From positions 2,106,001-2,170,000 of the forward strand of contig JAYKKT010000047.1 of the NCBI GenBank assembly GCA_036023115.1: a stretch of 64,000 nt of DNA. Direction: 5' to 3'. This DNA comes from Brasenia schreberi. Lineage: Eukaryota > Streptophyta > Magnoliopsida > Nymphaeales > Cabombaceae. Made by a program: the position numbers and the translations under genes. Each line of letters starts with the position of its first letter. Positions within the stretch are counted from its first letter, which is position 1. The notes beneath the pieces were generated by a model. The model was not told where the DNA came from. It saw nothing but the letters and a program-made list of their open reading frames with translations, and did not search any database. Positions 1 to 12,310 of the stretch are shown here, piece by piece.

Positions 1-113
1 CCTCTGCTCAACCATTTCTTCCCGAATCAATCCGCGAGATCCCGGAAGAAAATACAAAGCCAGAAACAGAACTCAGACGGACGGTCCAGATGTAATGAGA
101 GGGAAAAGATTAC

Positions 114-273
114 CGGTGGAGAGAACGCCGGGCACACGTGCTAGACGGGGCATATCGGTAGGGATGGACTGGACGAGCCATGCCTTGCAGCGAGGAGCCT
201 CGTTCGCACGTGCCACTAAACACGTGTGAAGGGAGACGAGGAAGATTGAGATGAGGATGCGACTCGCTCTCAT
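114..273 (-). CDS. First exon of a secreted phospholipase-D-like protein (partial, gene runs off left edge)
   Basis: The ATG lies at 273-271 and the exon ends at 114, where GT (113-112) forms a donor in phase 1. The 53 encoded residues begin with a hydrophobic signal peptide (about residues 4-22, ending near ARA). The remainder contains CKAWLVQSIPTDMP and RVPGVLST, which I recognise from plant phospholipase-D-family proteins that carry a signal peptide instead of a C2 or PX/PH domain (SP-PLD, PLD-phi in rice). The catalytic HKD motifs would lie in later exons to the left, outside the window. Such proteins should enter the secretory pathway; substrate and role are unproven. Upstream, 281-300 is a short CT tract that would lie in the 5' leader. 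Assignment rests on this one exon, so it is tentative. Confidence 0.6.
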
Positions 274-1911
274 TCTCTCTCTCTCTCTCTCGATCGACTT
301 CGACGACCAATAAGCAAAAGGGAAAGATGGATTCTTTCAGCTTTTCGGGTGTTGCAGGAAAGGAAGCAACGCTGTAAATGAGCACAGAGAGAGGGAAACT
401 AACTGTCATGCCACTCATTATCCATGGCTCGGAATAAAATACACTGCAAATCGCATCATTCCTCGAATCATTCTCGAAATGTAATACGATATCTACACCG
501 TCCACCCTGATGCTGGATCTTTTGGGGTGACAATTTCAGACCCGACCTGCGAACCTGTCCGGTTCCGTGTCCGGGTTCAGTACGAAAGTCCGGTATTGCC
601 TCCAACTAGCTCAATCAATTAATATACCGTCTTTCGTTAATAAATATACGTGTTTCTTTTCTTACAAGATGATTTAGTGGCTGTTTGCACCCATGGTGGT
701 AGCTCAATGGCAGGACGCTCTAGCGCCATTGTTGTTGGTGAAGAGTATGACTTCCAAAAAAAAGTTATTTGGTGGTTGTTTTCTTCTTCTTTTCTTTTTA
801 CATTTTTGTAGTGAATTTTTTTTATAATAAATGGAGAAAATATCCAGAACCTGAAGTGACCAACCCAACCCACTATTAGTTTGGTCTTTAGTAGACATGA
901 CTGGTTTGGAATTGAACGAGTGGTTCAAACTAAAACCAAATCTGATCTAAAACATGCCAAATTGGACCAAGAGAGAGATTCTCTTTTTGACAAAGAGGAC
1001 AGGTTGTTGAGAACAAGCAAAGCCAAAGGCTAAGCAATCTATGGCAGCAAATGTGTCGTCCCGCGTAGTTGTTTTGGCCTTCAATGAAGCATGCCATATG
1101 GCTGCAAACGTGTTATTCAGCTTCTCTTAGTTGGTTTCATCATTTACTTGTACGGGTGTTCCTGAAACCACAATCCAAAAATTCGGTGATACCAACAAGA
1201 TACAGGTAGTGTTCGGGTTGGCCTATTTTTGGCACAAAAATGAGGATACAGTATACAAGCAGGATTGTAGATACTAAATTGCTCGTAATTAAGAACTCTT
1301 ATCATTCTTCAGTGGGCGGTAGCTACAAATGGTGTATTCTGATTGCTGTGTAAAATAAAATCGTTTTGTGCACTACAAGTTTGTATTATCAACTGAATGC
1401 AGTTTGTCTGTGGGCACAGATGAGTTGAGCAGAGAAGTTCCTCCTCTTTGTCGATCATCAGAATCACTATTGATCTGCCCTTGGATTGCTTCATATGAAT
1501 GGATATTCATGAGAAAGCTCTCTCTCTTTCTCTGTGAGTGTGTGTGTGTGTGTGTGTGTGAGCACGACGACCAGCTTGAGTTGATTTATGTTCCACAGTT
1601 TTAATAATGGAATTGCATATATGGCATTGATACATAATACAAAATTGGTCAGCCCCAATACTGCAACATTCATAGTGCCCAAAATACTTCTCCATTGTCA
1701 TTTTTCTTTTAACCGCCCTTCCATGTAAATGCAAATACCAAACACTAGATCTATGCGGTGCGGTGATCAAGTCCAACATTTCCTGAATGAGTGGATTTCA
1801 ACTGTTTATGAGCTGCAAACAGGAGCGACACTGCCCTAAAACCATATCCTGTGCAGCTGAATAGTTTTCATCCTTTTCATTTTCGGATTCACATACAAGT
1901 GCGTACGAAAT
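274..1911. other. Intergenic stretch between the PLD-like gene and ELP4
   Basis: Both flanking genes point left, so this holds the promoter and leader of the PLD-like gene and the 3' UTR of ELP4. A SINE remnant lies at about 680-790 and a (GT)n tract at 1535-1560. I see no further coding sequence; short open frames here lack splice signals and recognisable motifs. Confidence 0.5.
680..790 (+). repeat. SINE family 1 remnant (tRNA-derived)
   Basis: An A-box-like GGTAGCTCAATGGCAGG near 697 is followed by GACGCTCTAGCGCCATTGTT, and the segment ends in an A-run at about 766-773. The same order of motifs is seen in the copies at 46553-46677 and 57310-57450. The B box is decayed (GTGAAGAGTATGACTT where related copies have GAGTTCGATTCTC). 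Confidence 0.6.
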
Positions 1912-4900
1912 TTAGAAGTCCACGGCTGATGCATTTGAAGAGCCAGAACACCCAGTAGAAACATCACTTGCATTATTTCCCGAAGCATCAACAGGTGCCT
2001 GATTCAAGCATTCCAAAACCAAAAGTCTTCTCCGATGTAACTTCAGAGAAAATGTAGTCGAGTCTAAAACAGGAGGAACCTGCAGGCACAGAGACAAAGT
2101 AAGCAATCTAAATCCCCTCAAAGCATACAATAGAAAGATACATTATTTGCCAAGCTTGACCACAAGGAAACATAATACGTCCCAGACATAAACGGACAGC
2201 CAATCATCAAGTCAACCCTAGAAAGTAATTGTGTACTTTTATTCAAGGGAACATGGGGGAAGAGACAAGCGAAAACAATCAAGCATCATTTGGAAACAGC
2301 ATTTTTGAGTATTCAGGAAGCCTTTTTCTTTTTCAGGTGGGAGAAACCAACAGAAAACTCGTCTTACATAAGCCTTCATCCTATTGGAGCAAGCCTCACG
2401 TAAAACTGCTAAGGTCGACAAAATCCCTAGCTTGGCATGAGCTTCAACCTTTCAGCATAAGGAGAACTATACCAGGTATTGAACTCTTGACATCATTCAA
2501 TTGGATGCTTTCAGCAGAGCCACCTAGTTACAGAGCCCTTGGGCCTATCTTTAAGTCCTTGAAGGAGACCAAGAAAAATCTACTGATGATTATCCTCAGA
2601 GCATGAAAATACATATATGCACAGATTCACATCAACTAAGCATGTCATCCAATAGCAAGACTCCACATGCAAGCTTTCTGAGTGGTCATGATGAGTACAG
2701 AAGTAACGTAGTTAAAGGGAAAGCAAAGGAAAACCAAAAGACGAGACCTGACAATTAATCTGGCAAACTTTATGCACTGATACGAGCCCAACCATTTCAT
2801 TATAATCAGTCAGCAGTCTTGATAACTCCTTGTCCTCATCTGCCGGTTAAAAAGATATATATGAAGAAAAAGCAAAATTCAGGGAACAGAAATCAACTCA
2901 ATCCACCATTAAAAGAGTCCCGTATGGACTTATTAATTCATCTTCCTATTGTCCTACTCATGCCTGAACCAAATCAGTCGTTCCAGTATGATTCAAGATT
3001 TATAAACTGAACTCTGAATTGTGGATGCTTGTGTGTATGGTAGAAGTATTATGGAAACTATTCACTTTAAGTACTGATGGAACACTTTAAGGACAAAAAA
3101 GTACGTATATTATGTTCATTGATCTCGAGAAGGTATATTAAATTATATTAAGTAATACTTGAACAATCTTGGAGAAGAAAGGACTACCACTTATATACAT
3201 TAAACACCAGCTGGACATGTACTTTGAGCAGCAGCTTCTATTGGGAATCACAAAACTATCTGATTTATTTAACATTTGCATTGAAAGGTAAACACTATGG
3301 AGCAACACTAATACTAAGCAATACATTATGGCACCAATTGTTCGCCAATCAATCATTGGCAATCCAAAGATGTTAGTAGCAAAAAGAAAAATGTTGAGAT
3401 AGATGTATGACTAGATAGGGAAGACTAGATCCTTAAACAGACATTTATAAATCAGTAGATGCTACAATGGTAGAAGATACAAAAATGAGAATGACACATT
3501 TAAGGTGGCTTGGACATTTTGAGAGGTGGCTAGATAGAGCTTCTGTGAGTAGGTGCAAGAAATTAAATGGTGAAAAATTCAAACAAGGGAGAGGAAGGCC
3601 TATATGGTGTTCGAAGGAGATGGTAATCCTGCTTTTTTTATTTTAAAGGCAAATATGGGCACAAGGCCAGGTTACAATGGGTATGAAAATCCATGTAACC
3701 AACATTCTTTCTTTCCATATATATATATATATATGTATGTATGTATGTATGTATATGTAGAGAGAGAGAGAGGAAGATTCTCATACCAGGAAGTGCTTTA
3801 ACAGAGAGCAGCGTATCAGCTAAATGCTGCCACCTTGTACAGAATGAGGGGCTGAGAATAGAGGGAAAGAAGCTAATCATGCAAACAGCATTTGAAGATC
3901 GCAACATGCTTCTTAGGGAATTGATGAAGGAAAGCATATCCCAATCCTGCATTAAATCGGTTGAGAAGATTCTTCCATGCAATTGCGAATGTAACTCATT
4001 CAATTAAATTTCCAACAAAAAGGAAACGTACTTGCTGAAGAGATCAAACACATTGTACTTCTAAGTTCTAATTACTTTCTAATCAACATTCCATATGTCT
4101 TAGTATCCAGATTGAACAATGTATGAAATGAAATGACATTCTTTAGCAGCCAGTTTAAAGAGCAAAAGAACAAAAGTACAGCCTTAAATTAAATGGCAAC
4201 AAAGATTCCTCATGAACTTACCATGCTAGAGTATGTACATTGTGGAGAACAGAATGACTGAATAGCAACACGACCAACACGAGAAATGGCCCCATCATTT
4301 CTGGAGAATCATAAGTTTTGTCTGTCTCAGTATGTGTAATGCTGAAGAGATGCTTGAATTCGTGCAATATAAGTATTGTAAAATAAAAGCTGACATAAGA
4401 CAAGGACAAAAGTAATCCATGTAGACAAGCCCATTAAGGTGTGACATAATGTCTTAAGTTTTGTGCCTTTGATTGATTCTTTTTTAGCACCATTTAAGGC
4501 CATCCAATCCATTGGTTTCTTCACAAGAGGTTTGATTGAGCCATCCTATCTATGAGCATCACTAAACAGCCGGAAGATATATGGGCAGGAAAGCATATGA
4601 CATGTGTATGTGCTATGCTGACACGTTCATATGTGTAAGTATGTTGGCAGTAGTGCAGAGTCCTACATGATGATCATGGTAGCACACTATGCACTTCAAT
4701 GGTTTCTGGGTACGATCTCTTCAAAAGCAGGAACACTAAAACCTTTATTAATTTAGCTTATCATGACAACCTTTCATCCAAGTAACCACTCTTTGTCCCA
4801 CTGATGTGTCATGTTCTCTTCTTTAATTTGACTGAATACGTTGAATTTGTCTTACCATCTAATATTGAACATGAATGATGTTTGTACGGTCTAAAAGGGC

Positions 4901-7848
4901 ATGAACTCTACCAACATTCAGCTATTGTGGCTGGAAGATCTTGACAGAAAATCTGACACGCTTTGCCTTAAACTTGTTGTTTTTCTCACCCTTAATGTGA
5001 CTGAAAATGTCCAAACTGTTTTACCTGCACTACTGTAAGTTTGATCTAAATTGCCCAGTTAGTCATGGAATATCTCTTGCTTTCAACTAGCCCAAACATG
5101 TTCGTCTGTGTACTCTAGATGATCGGTTTCTGATGAATTGGTCCTTTCCAGCTAAGTTGGTCCCTGATGATTCCAAAATGACCAATGTACTCTAGATGTA
5201 CGGGGGCATACCTCTAGTGTGTGTGTGTGTGTGAGAGAGGTGGGGGAAGGGGAAGCATTCACTCAAATACACTGTCTATCAAAAACACAAGAATCAACAA
5301 GGTTATTTACTAAAAGCAAGTTTGTACTGTCAGTTTGTGATGTTCAAGCAGATTTTTCTAACAGCATAAAAAGATGATGACTTGTAATGCACAATTAAGA
5401 ATGTCTTCTGCAAGTTAGTTGAAAATGTGAACAATGTGGAACATAACTAGCAAACAGACTATGTAGATAAATCTTGCAAAAAAATTCTGCTTGACAGTGC
5501 AGTTGCAAATATAAGTACCTATTGTTTTCCTATTTATATACACGCATTGCACATTACATTTAAAGAACTTTTAGAAGAAAAAGTAAGCTATCACAAGTTC
5601 AGGATCCAACTTATTGCAGACTGAAGCTCATTCACGAGCCTATTTCCATAAAAGAGACAGGATTGTTTCAGTAGTCCACAAGCAATATCTAACAACCAAG
5701 GCCTTAGCGAAGTAGAATAATACACATTGTTATGCATGTGCATTTAATCATTAAACCCATAGTTTTACCTTGAAAATTGTGCTAAAAATTCAGAACAATA
5801 TTCATGAATAGATGTCAGGCCTGAAGTATCTTGAATGCTCATACACTTCACATGTTGTCCAATAAGAAATTTCCTTTCCAAGGGCTTCCGCAAGTCAAAA
5901 TCATTGCAGTATTCTTTTTGACCATCTGCAAGTCAAAGATTTGTTCAGTTATTTCATGAAAAATGCATTGGCGTACCTACACTAGAATGTATGCTTGTTC
6001 GTTAGCACAGAGGAACCTAAAGATTCTACGATGATGGACATTGCAAGTGGGGGACAAGATACATTTCATATTACCACATAGGTATTTAGATGCAATGTGC
6101 AGTGTGCACATAAGACATGCTTGTAATTAGCTCAACGAAAGGAACCACATCAATTCGCAACAGGGAAAACACTGCAACTTGAAAACAAATAACAATGCAA
6201 TTCCAGTGATGGACCATTTAGATGCAGTGCAATGCATAATAGTCTCTATCAGTTAACACCGATATTATAAAGTAGTATCTCATCACATGTGACATGACAG
6301 TGCAATTTCCGAAAGGTTGATCCATATTGAACAAATCTACCAATACCAACAAAAAGATGAAGGGTCAATTCATGTAATGATGAACAAATATGTATCAAGT
6401 TTGTGCCCATAAGGGTATTGAATGTAAAATACAGTGTCCAATTCTTATGGGCTGTGACATGCCCATAAGGGTATTGAACGTAAAAAAATGTTGGTCTTAA
6501 CTTAGCACCCATATGTAGTAAGTTTTGATGCTAACATTACGATGGAAGGGAACACATTATATGCTGTGTAACTGCACTTAAGAGTGGAAAGTTTGTGTGG
6601 CAATTGATTAAAGAATCCCTTCATCTTCATTCGTTTCTGGCTATAGTTTGTGAGGTGAACATTACATGCACCGCTGCAATAAGCCACCCTTATTAAGGTG
6701 ACTTTGTCAACACTAAGAGTAAGTGTTATGCATAACCCAACATATTTCAGGAAAACAACATGATAAGACCAACTATGCAATTCATCCATCATATGATGCA
6801 TCTGGCAGTAAAATAGTTACTGAAGACATATACAAAATTCAGTTGAATATGTGAGAATACTGGCATAAGAATAGAATAATTACTCTATCTTATTAGTGAG
6901 ACATCTTTTTCTGAACAAAAAAACTTTACTACAAATCCTAGTTAGAAGGCAACATCCAGTAAACAGCAATACTTAGCATAATAATGCAGACGTTTGTGCA
7001 CAACAAATTACACATTGCCTTTATATTGACCAGGAAAACATGAATAGTCAAAGACAAGGAAAAAAGGAAAGAACCAAAAACGGGAATCTTCTAGAATGCT
7101 TCACCTGTATTAATTTGTTGCTCTCCAAGATACTTCTTGTATTGCCATGCAATTCTCAAGTTCCCTTCCTGTACCAACAAAATTGAGAACCCAAACACAG
7201 AAACTGACAAAATGAAAGTGCACCCAAACAAAAAAGAATGAAATTATCTGAGATTGGAATCAGGTGTGAAACAACAGAAAGAGGGAAATGCAGTTCTACC
7301 TGTGATTCATCAGGAGCAGAACTATACTCAAGTTTACCAGGTTTTGGTACAAGAAGGCCAGGCAACGTACCCAAGAAGTCTTGAGGATTCTTCTCTGGGC
7401 TAGCATACAAGAGTGGTTGCTGATGTATTAAACTTTGAGACATAAAGTTCCTCAAAAGCAGAAGGTGGTGAGGAGCTTCATTGTCTTCCATGATCATCAA
7501 CAACGATCCTAAAGGTATCCCACCACCCAATATCTTTGAACCCATTTAAGGAAGAAGTGAAGCATGTGACCTCCTTTTGACATGGGATCGCATCAAATAG
7601 CACGAATTTGGGGTAAAACCGAGTAAAAAACGGACAACAAACAAATGAGAAGGAACAAAAAGATAGGGTATGCAGCATATATCCTACTTGACCAATAAAT
7701 AAAATAATGTAGAGAGGATATTGTCAAGATGGGAAATCCCAGTGGAGACTAAGAATGTGCCATTTGGTCCTGGTTTCACACCAGGGGGAGGAGGACAGAT
7801 GGTGTTTGAGGGGCTCCTTGAAAAGGAGTTCTTGTTCTTTGTGGCCAT
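1912..7848 (-). CDS. ELP4: Elongator complex protein 4 (ELP4/ELO1), eight coding exons
   Basis: Exons on the minus strand: 7848-7722, 7535-7300, 7168-7105, 5925-5769, 4300-4222, 3946-3787, 2839-2748, 2079-1912. They join in frame to 361 codons including stop, close to the roughly 355-residue Arabidopsis ELP4. Recognised blocks in order: [108 protein letters not shown] and [10 protein letters not shown] near the C-terminus. ELP4 is a RecA-fold subunit of the Elp4-5-6 hexamer of Elongator, which supports modification of the wobble uridine in tRNAs. All introns are GT-AG except the first, which carries U12-type signals. A decayed LINE lies in intron 6 (2840-3786). The start ATG at 7848 gives MATKNK and is the first in the homologous frame after an in-frame upstream ATG at 7878, which lacks family similarity. 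Confidence 0.93.
3110..3620 (+). mobile_element. Decayed RTE-type LINE fragment inside ELP4 intron 6
   Basis: The plus strand reads like a broken copy of the LINE at 54566-55615: FIDLEKxY (3117 onward), [35 protein letters not shown] and KQGRGRP can be picked out between frameshifts and stops, with an internal deletion of the reverse-transcriptase middle. It lies antisense to ELP4 and appears not to disturb the flanking splice sites. Confidence 0.7.
7536..7721 (-). other. Probable U12-type (minor spliceosome) intron 1 of ELP4, AT-AA ends
   Basis: The minus strand at the exon 1 end reads ACA then ATATCCTCT (7721-7713), differing from the U12 donor consensus ATATCCTTT at one position. TTCCTTAAA (7553-7545) matches the U12 branch-site consensus TTCCTTAAC at eight of nine positions and lies about 10 nt before the 3' end. 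Reading LDK-ILGGG across the junction, as in the Arabidopsis protein LDK-IFGGG, puts the 3' splice site after AA at 7536. The total exon length is unchanged if both sites move 1 or 2 nt together, which would give LDN or another residue. Confidence 0.7.
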
Positions 7849-7950
7849 CTTACTGTCTTCTTTATGAAACCCCAACAACTAGTTGATTGCTACTGCTCTT
7901 CGTTGATTCAGTGGTCAATCCTACCTATCTCACCAAAAGCTTCCTCAGTT

Positions 7951-10483
7951 CTGTAATTATTAAAGAATTAACTTAAGGCATGCATAGAAACAGAGTTAGC
8001 TAAAAAGAATCATTTTGTCCTGGACATGAACAAGACATTGTGCCATGTGTTCGGTATTTGACATGTGAAACAATCAGACATCAACAATTTATAAGGTGTT
8101 TGACCTCCAAAAAATGAACATATAAACCGCAATTTCTATAAGATTTTCAATAAAAATACAGATATTAGTAATAGCTTAGGAGAGTTAGCAGAATAAAAAA
8201 AGTATATAAATCACAATTTATATCAGAATATTCAAAATAATGAAGTCAAAATGGCTCTTAAATATATGAATGTTGGTAAATCTGTAGGATCATACAATAT
8301 TCTTATAAAAGGATGGAAAACCCTAAGAGAGATGGATTAACTTGGCTCACAAGACTGTTTAATGAAATATGGAGAGCCCAAAAGATGCTCGAGGAATAGA
8401 GAGTGAGTATACTTATACCCAAATATAAAAACAAGGGAGGCATTTAGAATTGTGCAAATTATTGATGTATCAAGTTAACGAGTCATACCATATTATGAAA
8501 TTATAGAAAAGAATTATCGAACGTAGGTTAAGACAAGTATCGAGTTCGAGTACGAGTACAACACAAAACCAATTTAGATTCGTGCCCAACTTATCTACTA
8601 TTGAAGGGATTCACCTAGTGAGACATCTTATGAAATATTTTTTAGCAAAAACAAATCCTTCACATGATATTTATTGATCTAGAAATAGCTTACAATGGGG
8701 TATCAAGAAATGTTTTTTGGAAATCCTTGAAAAAGAAAGGTATCCCATTGACGTACATAAATCTTATAAGAGACATGTATGATGTGCAAAAACATGTGTG
8801 AGAACTCATGAAGAAATGATAAACTACTTTAAAGGTAATATTGGGTTACATCAAGGATCAATTTTAAGTCTATATTTATTTATATTGGTAATTCATCATT
8901 AATGAGTTAATAAAACATATTCAAGATGAAGTACTTTGGTGTATGTTATTTGCATATGACATTGTGTTAGTGGATGAGTCTAAAGAAAAAGTTAATAGGA
9001 AATCGGAACTATGGAGAAAAACATTAAAAAATAAAGGCTTCAGAGGCACACAAACATTAAGATTGACATACATTGCATCTCTCACAAGGAAAGTTTTAAA
9101 CATGTAGGATCATTTTTTCAGAGTGATAGAAAAATTGATGGAGATGTTATGGATAGAATTAATACCGGTTGGCTAAAATGGAGAGGGGCATCATGTATTC
9201 TATGTGATAAGAAGATACCATTACAGTTGAAAGGTAAATATTATGGAGCAACAATTAGACATGTTATGTTTTATGGTTCTGAGTGTTGGCAGTTAATAAT
9301 CAACATGTACAAAAGATGTTCGTAGCAGAAATGAAGATGTTGAGATGGATGAGGGTTCATACAAGGAAAGGCCGTATACATAGGTTATTAGAAACAAATC
9401 GAGAGTAGCATTTCATAGAAAAATAAATGATCGATAGGGTTATGTGGAAAAATCATTTAAGATGGTTTGGATATGTAGAAAGATGACCAAAAGATGCTCT
9501 CGTAAGAATATATGAAAAACTAGATTGTGAAAATATTAAAAGAGGAAGAGGGCGACTACAAAAGTGTTGAAAAGTGAAAAGAAACAATAAAGAATGATCT
9601 AGTTTATTTTGAGTTAATTGCTAGCATGGCACGTGATAGGGTTATGTGGAAACAAAAGAATTCATGTAGCTGACCCCATCTAGTTCAAGAAAAGGCTTAG
9701 TTGTTGTTGTAGTCGTTGTTGTTGTTGACCTCCAAAAAATGAACATAGAAAAATAAATGCCCGAAACCATCAGCATTTCATAGGAAACAAGCAATTTATC
9801 GATCATATGCTTCTGTCCCCAATATCCAGAACAGACATAACAATATATTCTCTCTTCAACCAATTCACCAAGTGCCCAAATCCCATGAATTTGAATTACA
9901 AGCAGAGACAGAATACAAGCAACAATAGAGTTACCGTGAAAGCAAAGAAAACTGACATTAGCTTTATCCAAACAAAACACACTACCAGTAAGAGTTTAAC
10001 TTTCATCAATCACTCAAGATAAAGATAAACCTAATCATCAAATGAAATGATAGTTTCAAGTGAGTGAGATTCTTTTCTACAAAACGTGTGTTTTCGTTCA
10101 CCGTATATGGTAACCGCGAGATTCTTATACAAGCGAGCAGCAAAATATCCACCTTAAATGGAAACCAATCAAACAAACGATACTCCATTCAAATTGCCCA
10201 AGAATGAATTCAGTTTATATTCAACACAGAGAGTCAGACTATAAATTATAACCAACACTCACAACCAAAGTTTATCACAGCTAATGAAATGACTGCACGA
10301 CAACGATAAAGATTAATGACAAAAATCAGTAATCAGAAAGCATGTCGCATAGCTACCAAAAGCAATGGGTGGACTGGTGATCATGAAGGATAAAGACAAA
10401 CAACGTCATCCACTGGCACAAGAGCAGCACTACTGCCAAAACACTACTATCGCTGCTCCAAAGCATAGATAGAAAATACGTAC
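7951..10483 (-). other. Inferred 5' UTR intron of ELP4 carrying a LINE insertion
   Basis: On the minus strand TTGAG followed by GTACGT (donor at 10483-10482) and TTACAG before 7950 (acceptor) would join an upstream leader exon near 10.5-10.6 kb to the leader just before the ATG. A CT-rich tract at about 10606-10620 (sense CT) resembles a plant 5' leader. There is no transcript evidence; the boundaries are inference from splice-site shape only. Confidence 0.35.
8123..9725 (+). mobile_element. 5'-truncated RTE-type LINE with 22-bp target-site duplication
   Basis: The plus strand carries decayed reverse-transcriptase sequence: IDLEIAY, KKGIPLTYINLIRDMYD, NIGLHQGS, LFAYD in place of the catalytic FADD, and KVNRKSELWRKTL. 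The 3' part ends with AAAAGGCTTAG and a GTT-repeat tail at about 9700-9725. A perfect 22-bp direct repeat flanks it (8101-8122 and 9726-9747, beginning TGACCTCC), which fixes both ends. Multiple frameshifts and stops make it a dead copy. It lies antisense to ELP4, upstream of its start codon. Confidence 0.88.
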
Positions 10484-10740
10484 CTCAATTAAACAGAATC
10501 TAAAAACTAAATTTCCCCCAAGTCGGAACCCTAACAGTATCACTACCGCGAATATTTTTCAAAACCAAACCCTAATATGAAGTCATTAGAAGGCGTGGAG
10601 CAGCGAGAGAGAGAGAGGCGCTTCACCCTTTCAAATTTAACTGCAAAAATAGGGCTGCAAACGAGCCGAACGAACCGAGTAAAGTACCCTTCCTTTAAAA
10701 ATGTCATTTATTAACGTTTTGTAACGAACCGAAACAAGCA

Positions 10741-11030
10741 TACATATTCATATTTTTAGCTCATGATTCTTTCTTGTTGCAGTGGCCAAATTCACACGGG
10801 TTATCAAACCAATGGCGGACTCAAGAATTCTTTTGGGGTGAGACATATTTGTATTTCATGTATGCAAAGCATTTATAATTCTGATGGTGAATCAAGAAAT
10901 TTTTTGAATTTTAGATAAGTAACGTCTCACTTTACCCTAAAGTGGGTCCACCATTGTATCGAACTCATGACCTTCACCTTATGAGTCGACTCCTAGCGAG
11001 GTGAGTTATGTGGTTGGTTGTGCATATTTA
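10741..11030 (-). repeat. SINE family 2 copy split by a hAT-like MITE
   Basis: The minus strand from about 11030 reads TAACTCACCTCGCTAGG, then GGTGAAGGTCATGAGTTCGA, then the MITE 10956-10810, then GTTTGATAACCCGTG and GGCCACTGCAACAAG down to about 10765. Removing the MITE and one target copy restores the order seen in the uninterrupted copies at 12486-12590 and 35545-35640: B box, variable stretch, TCGGCCTCCCCATT-like tail. Confidence 0.6.
10810..10956. mobile_element. hAT-like MITE, 147 bp, 8-bp target duplication
   Basis: Left end CAATGGCGGACTCA and right end (as reverse complement) CAATGGTGGACCCAC form terminal inverted repeats. Flanking octamers TATCAAAC (10802-10809) and TATCGAAC (10957-10964) differ at one base, as expected for an aged 8-bp hAT duplication. 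No coding capacity. The interior resembles the copies near 14.5 and 26.9 kb. Confidence 0.75.
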
Positions 11031-11434
11031 ACTCACACAATGTAAAAGACCCACAAAGAAGCTGAAGATGAGTCAAACCTATGAACCATAAGCAGCTCGA
11101 TTCATTCATCAGTCTTACTGTAAATAAGCTTTTAGGACCTCTCTAAATGGGTTCAGGTCAGACCCATCATGTAATTCTTTTTGGAACAATGGGGAGATCA
11201 AAGCCAGATGGCATATGATACAACACCAACTTCAGCAAGATGATCGAATGCACATAAGAAGAAGTTTGTCAAGTCCCATTAGAACTGCTCTAGAAGAGCC
11301 AAACAAGATGATCCAATTTTTGTTATATACTTGATGAAATTAGTTAAGTAACGTACGAAGAAATCTTTAAAGGATCATCCTCTCGACTAATACCCAACAG
11401 TTGTATCAACTGTGTATGTAACTTTTTGCCTAAC

Positions 11435-11545
11435 TTCACTTCCATCTCAAAAAGAAAAAGAAGCCACATGCACACCTTGAGTATGAAACTCATGATGACC
11501 TTCAACATGTAAGTCTACTTCCCCGCACGGCGAGCTATTGCCCCC
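11435..11545 (-). repeat. SINE family 2 copy
   Basis: The minus strand shows AATAGCTCGCCGTGCGG (A-box-like) at about 11540, then GTTGAAGGTCATCATGAG and a decayed B box TTTCATACTC, ending in a run of T and A-rich sequence. The order matches the other family 2 copies. Confidence 0.5.
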
Positions 11546-12224
11546 CTTGCATCTTTGTAATATTGTATCAACCTAAGCAGAAAACCCTGAGAAAGCTTAA
11601 TGGGCTTATTCAATGCCTATATTGAGAATGAAGGTAGGAAGGCCTGGAAATGCTTTTATCTTTTCTGAAGCACCTTTGCATCTTTGATCTTCCCAGATTT
11701 CACCAAATTGTTTCCTTAATTTGGTAAAGAATATTTGCACGTTATTTTTTAGCTGCTAATAAAAAAATTATATGGTATTCTAGTTTCTATGCCAAGAGTC
11801 CAGTGGTTGCCAGATGGATCTTGAACAGACGTGGGATGTTTACCACACCTAAAATTTTAAGAAATAAAGTTATCATTTGAAAGTTGAAAATTATTATACA
11901 TATATAATGGTAAATATTCAAACCCCATCCACACTCGTCTACTTTATCATCTTAATCATTAGATTTTTGATATAAACAATTGAAGTGATAAAACAAAAAC
12001 ATGTATTAAATGCAAAGTATAAAATATAGTGGTATTTTTAATTTAAATCTCTATCTTTGATAATACCAATCAAATGGTGGATTTGTTTGAGTAGATTTGA
12101 GCACAATAGGGTTTAAGCATCTTCCACTACTTATATATACATACATGCATGCGTACATACACATATAGAGAGAGAGAAAAAGAGAAAGAGATGGTGGTTT
12201 ATGCTCAAACTCATTTATGCTTAA

Positions 12225-12310
12225 ACTAATTTGGTTCTAGCCGGGTTTTGGTCCGATTCGATTCCAGTTGAACAGCCGAATTGGTTTGAAACCGGTCATG
12301 TCTACAATCA
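12225..12310 (+). repeat. Remnant of the CCGGTT-rich dispersed repeat
   Basis: Degenerate GGTTCCGGTT-like sequence ending in AAACCGGTCATGTCTA, the same terminus seen at 38191-38205 in the complete copy. Only the right part is recognisable. Confidence 0.5.

Noticed and set aside
2229..2606. 125-codon plus-strand frame
   Set aside because: It lies in ELP4 intron 7 on the opposite strand and has no splice context or family motif.
7684..7878. Start codon of ELP4 at 7878
   Set aside because: The ten residues before MATKNK do not resemble the ELP4 N-terminus; the ATG at 7848 fits the family better.
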